DNA from: a virus
DNA: 58,877 bases
IMG/VR virus record: IMGVR_UViG_3300024229_000994
Location: 1-58,877 of that record
Reading direction: 5' to 3' (one strand)
Part shown: positions 57,634-58,877 of the stretch, piece after piece
Numbering within the stretch: position 1 is the first letter of the stretch
Layout: each line of letters starts with the position of its first letter
Position numbers and translations under genes: made by a program
Notes under the pieces: generated by a model
The model's input: the letters and a program-made list of their open reading frames with translations, nothing else
What the model was told of the DNA's origin: nothing
Database searches by the model: none

Positions 57634-58877
57634 GTGAGTTATCGTAATGCAATTTATAATGGACGTGAAGGTACTGTAACTCTCTTCACTTGGGATGAAG
57701 AGGGTAATAGAGTACGATTTGAAACTAGTGTAGAGCCATATCTTTATGTTGAAGGGCCCGGAAAACACGAATCTATATTCGGTACGAAGTTAATTAAGAA
57801 GAAATTCAATAGTCAGTATAACCGCTATAAGTTCTTAAAAGATTCTGGTACAAAGCGAGTATTCGAAAATCTACCAGCACATCAGCAGTTCCTAGTTGAT
57901 ACATATTGGAAGGTAAATGAGGAACCGGAATTTAATAGTAATCCTATTAAGACGATGTTTATTGACATCGAAACCTATTCACCAGATAGTTTTCCAGATA
58001 TTAAAACAGCTAACCATCCCGTAACCGTTATAACTGTTTATGATTCACTTGAAGATAAATTTACTGCATGGGGAATAAAGCCATATAATAATACACAAGA
58101 TGATGTTACGTATATTCACTGTGCAAATGAAAAAGACCTTTTCATGGCTTTCATACAATTCTTGGAAGTAGATTACCCGGATATTTTATCTGGTTGGAAT
58201 TCAGAGTTTTTCGATATCCCGTATATAGTAAACCGTTGTCGTCGTATACTGGGCGATGAATGGGTTAATCGTATGTCACCTGTCGGCAATGTCTATAGTA
58301 GAACGATCAGAGGTCAGTTCGGCGCTGAACAGGTAAAATGGTATATCGAAGGTATTTCACTGATTGACTATCTTGACGTATATAAGAAGTTTACTCAAGG
58401 TCTCCGTGAGAGCTATAAGCTAGACGCTATCGGTGAGCTAGAGTTAGGGCAGAAAAAAGTTGAGTTCGGTAATATGAACCTTGCGACTTTATCTGATGAT
58501 GATTGGCAGACGTTTGTTGATTATAATATTCAAGACGTTAGATTACTTAAACATCTCGAGGTAAAACTGAAGTTTATTGAATTATTACGTATGTTAGCAT
58601 ATACCGGTTTAACTACTTTCGAAGCAGCTATGGGTGCCCTATCTGTAATTAACGGCGCAACAGCTATTAGAGGTAGACGACGCGGTCAACTTATACATAC
58701 CTTTATACGTAACGAAGATACTGGTAAAAACCCGGGAGCATATGTAGGAGTTCCACTTAAAGGCTTTCAGACTGATATTATATCATTTGATGCTAACTCG
58801 CTATATCCGAATGTGATGATATCCTTAAATATGTCACCGGAAACTAAGGTAGGTAAGATCGAAGATAAAACAGATAA
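57634..58877 (+). CDS. 43: DNA polymerase family B, gp43-like (3' end outside window)
   Basis: From GTG 57634 the frame is open to the right edge (414 codons). It matches the first half of T4 gp43: exonuclease motif I FIDIE with Asp 111 and Glu 113, motif II GWNSEFFDIPYI, motif III YNIQDVRLL, and polymerase motif A DANSLYPNV with Ser 389-Pro 392. Proofreading is therefore intact. ATG at 57632 gives an immediate stop, so GTG is the start, in line with the promoter spacing. The polymerase palm and thumb parts lie beyond the window. Confidence 0.93.
   Translation, partial: MSYRNAIYNGREGTVTLFTWDEEGNRVRFETSVEPYLYVEGPGKHESIFGTKLIKKKFNSQYNRYKFLKDSGTKRVFENLPAHQQFLVDTYWKVNEEPEFNSNPIKTMFIDIETYSPDSFPDIKTANHPVTVITVYDSLEDKFTAWGIKPYNNTQDDVTYIHCANEKDLFMAFIQFLEVDYPDILSGWNSEFFDIPYIVNRCRRILGDEWVNRMSPVGNVYSRTIRGQFGAEQVKWYIEGISLIDYLDVYKKFTQGLRESYKLDAIGELELGQKKVEFGNMNLATLSDDDWQTFVDYNIQDVRLLKHLEVKLKFIELLRMLAYTGLTTFEAAMGALSVINGATAIRGRRRGQLIHTFIRNEDTGKNPGAYVGVPLKGFQTDIISFDANSLYPNVMISLNMSPETKVGKIEDKTD

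Noticed and set aside
1-58877. tRNA genes, integrase/att sites, insertion sequences
   Set aside because: No gap is long enough or folds like a tRNA; no integrase, transposase or inverted-repeat ends were found.

Overview
The window is a 58.9-kb, AT-rich piece of a lytic T4-like (tailed, contractile) bacteriophage genome, most probably marine. Diagnostic T4-core genes are UvsY, UvsW, the late sigma factor gp55, the gp47/gp46 recombination nuclease, a family-B DNA polymerase (gp43, running off the right edge), NrdA/NrdB, a gp31-like co-chaperonin and a gp5-like baseplate protein. The host is not identifiable. No tRNA genes, CRISPR arrays, insertion sequences or integration genes were seen, and genes are packed with 1-14 base overlaps.

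Layout. 1-420: a DpdA-like guanine transglycosylase cut by the left edge. 468-8580: baseplate and tail genes, with a PQ-loop membrane protein, a pyrimidine-dimer-glycosylase-like protein and thioredoxin between them. 8581-8820: terminators, promoters and a possible small RNA. 8821-9564: an exported beta-barrel-like protein. 9605-19462: nucleotide metabolism and replication support (NrdB, NrdA, DinG/XPD-like helicase, GroES-like, ThyX, a possible clamp-loader subunit, a DUF366-like protein). 19513-24627: methyltransferase, dehydrogenase-like protein and four glycosyltransferases, one a GT-A/GT10 fusion. 24656-29656: kinase-like ATPase, nuclease, superoxide dismutase, Nudix, membrane/lysis genes and small DNA-binding-like proteins. 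29763-35635: QueE, PhoH, QueD, FolE2 and packaged-protein candidates. 35701-41672: a second sugar island with two radical-SAM/SPASM enzymes, GT8-like and sialyltransferase-like proteins and a 2OG-Fe(II) oxygenase. 41653-50731: virion and presumed capsid-cargo genes. 50740-58877: UvsY, UvsW, gp55, gp47, gp46, a glycosyltransferase and gp43.

Three systems cross these regions. (1) At least fourteen proteins, including a Mn-type superoxide dismutase, a PD-(D/E)XK nuclease, a lysozyme-like protein, a RimB-like protease and a two-domain nucleotidyltransferase, begin with a 10-20 residue leader like the T4 capsid-targeting sequence and its gp21 cleavage motif (I/L-x-E). This suggests a large enzyme cargo carried in the head and injected with the DNA. 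(2) FolE2, QueD, QueE and the DpdA-like enzyme are scattered but form most of a route that makes and inserts a 7-deazaguanine into DNA; QueC is not in the window. (3) Two promoter classes sit at fixed distances from start codons: T4-late-type TAAATA octamers mostly exactly 5 bases upstream of late genes, and TTGAWW-16/17-TATAAT promoters 6-7 bases upstream of early or metabolic genes. Both spacings place the expected transcript start on or next to the start codon, so leaderless mRNAs may be normal in this phage.
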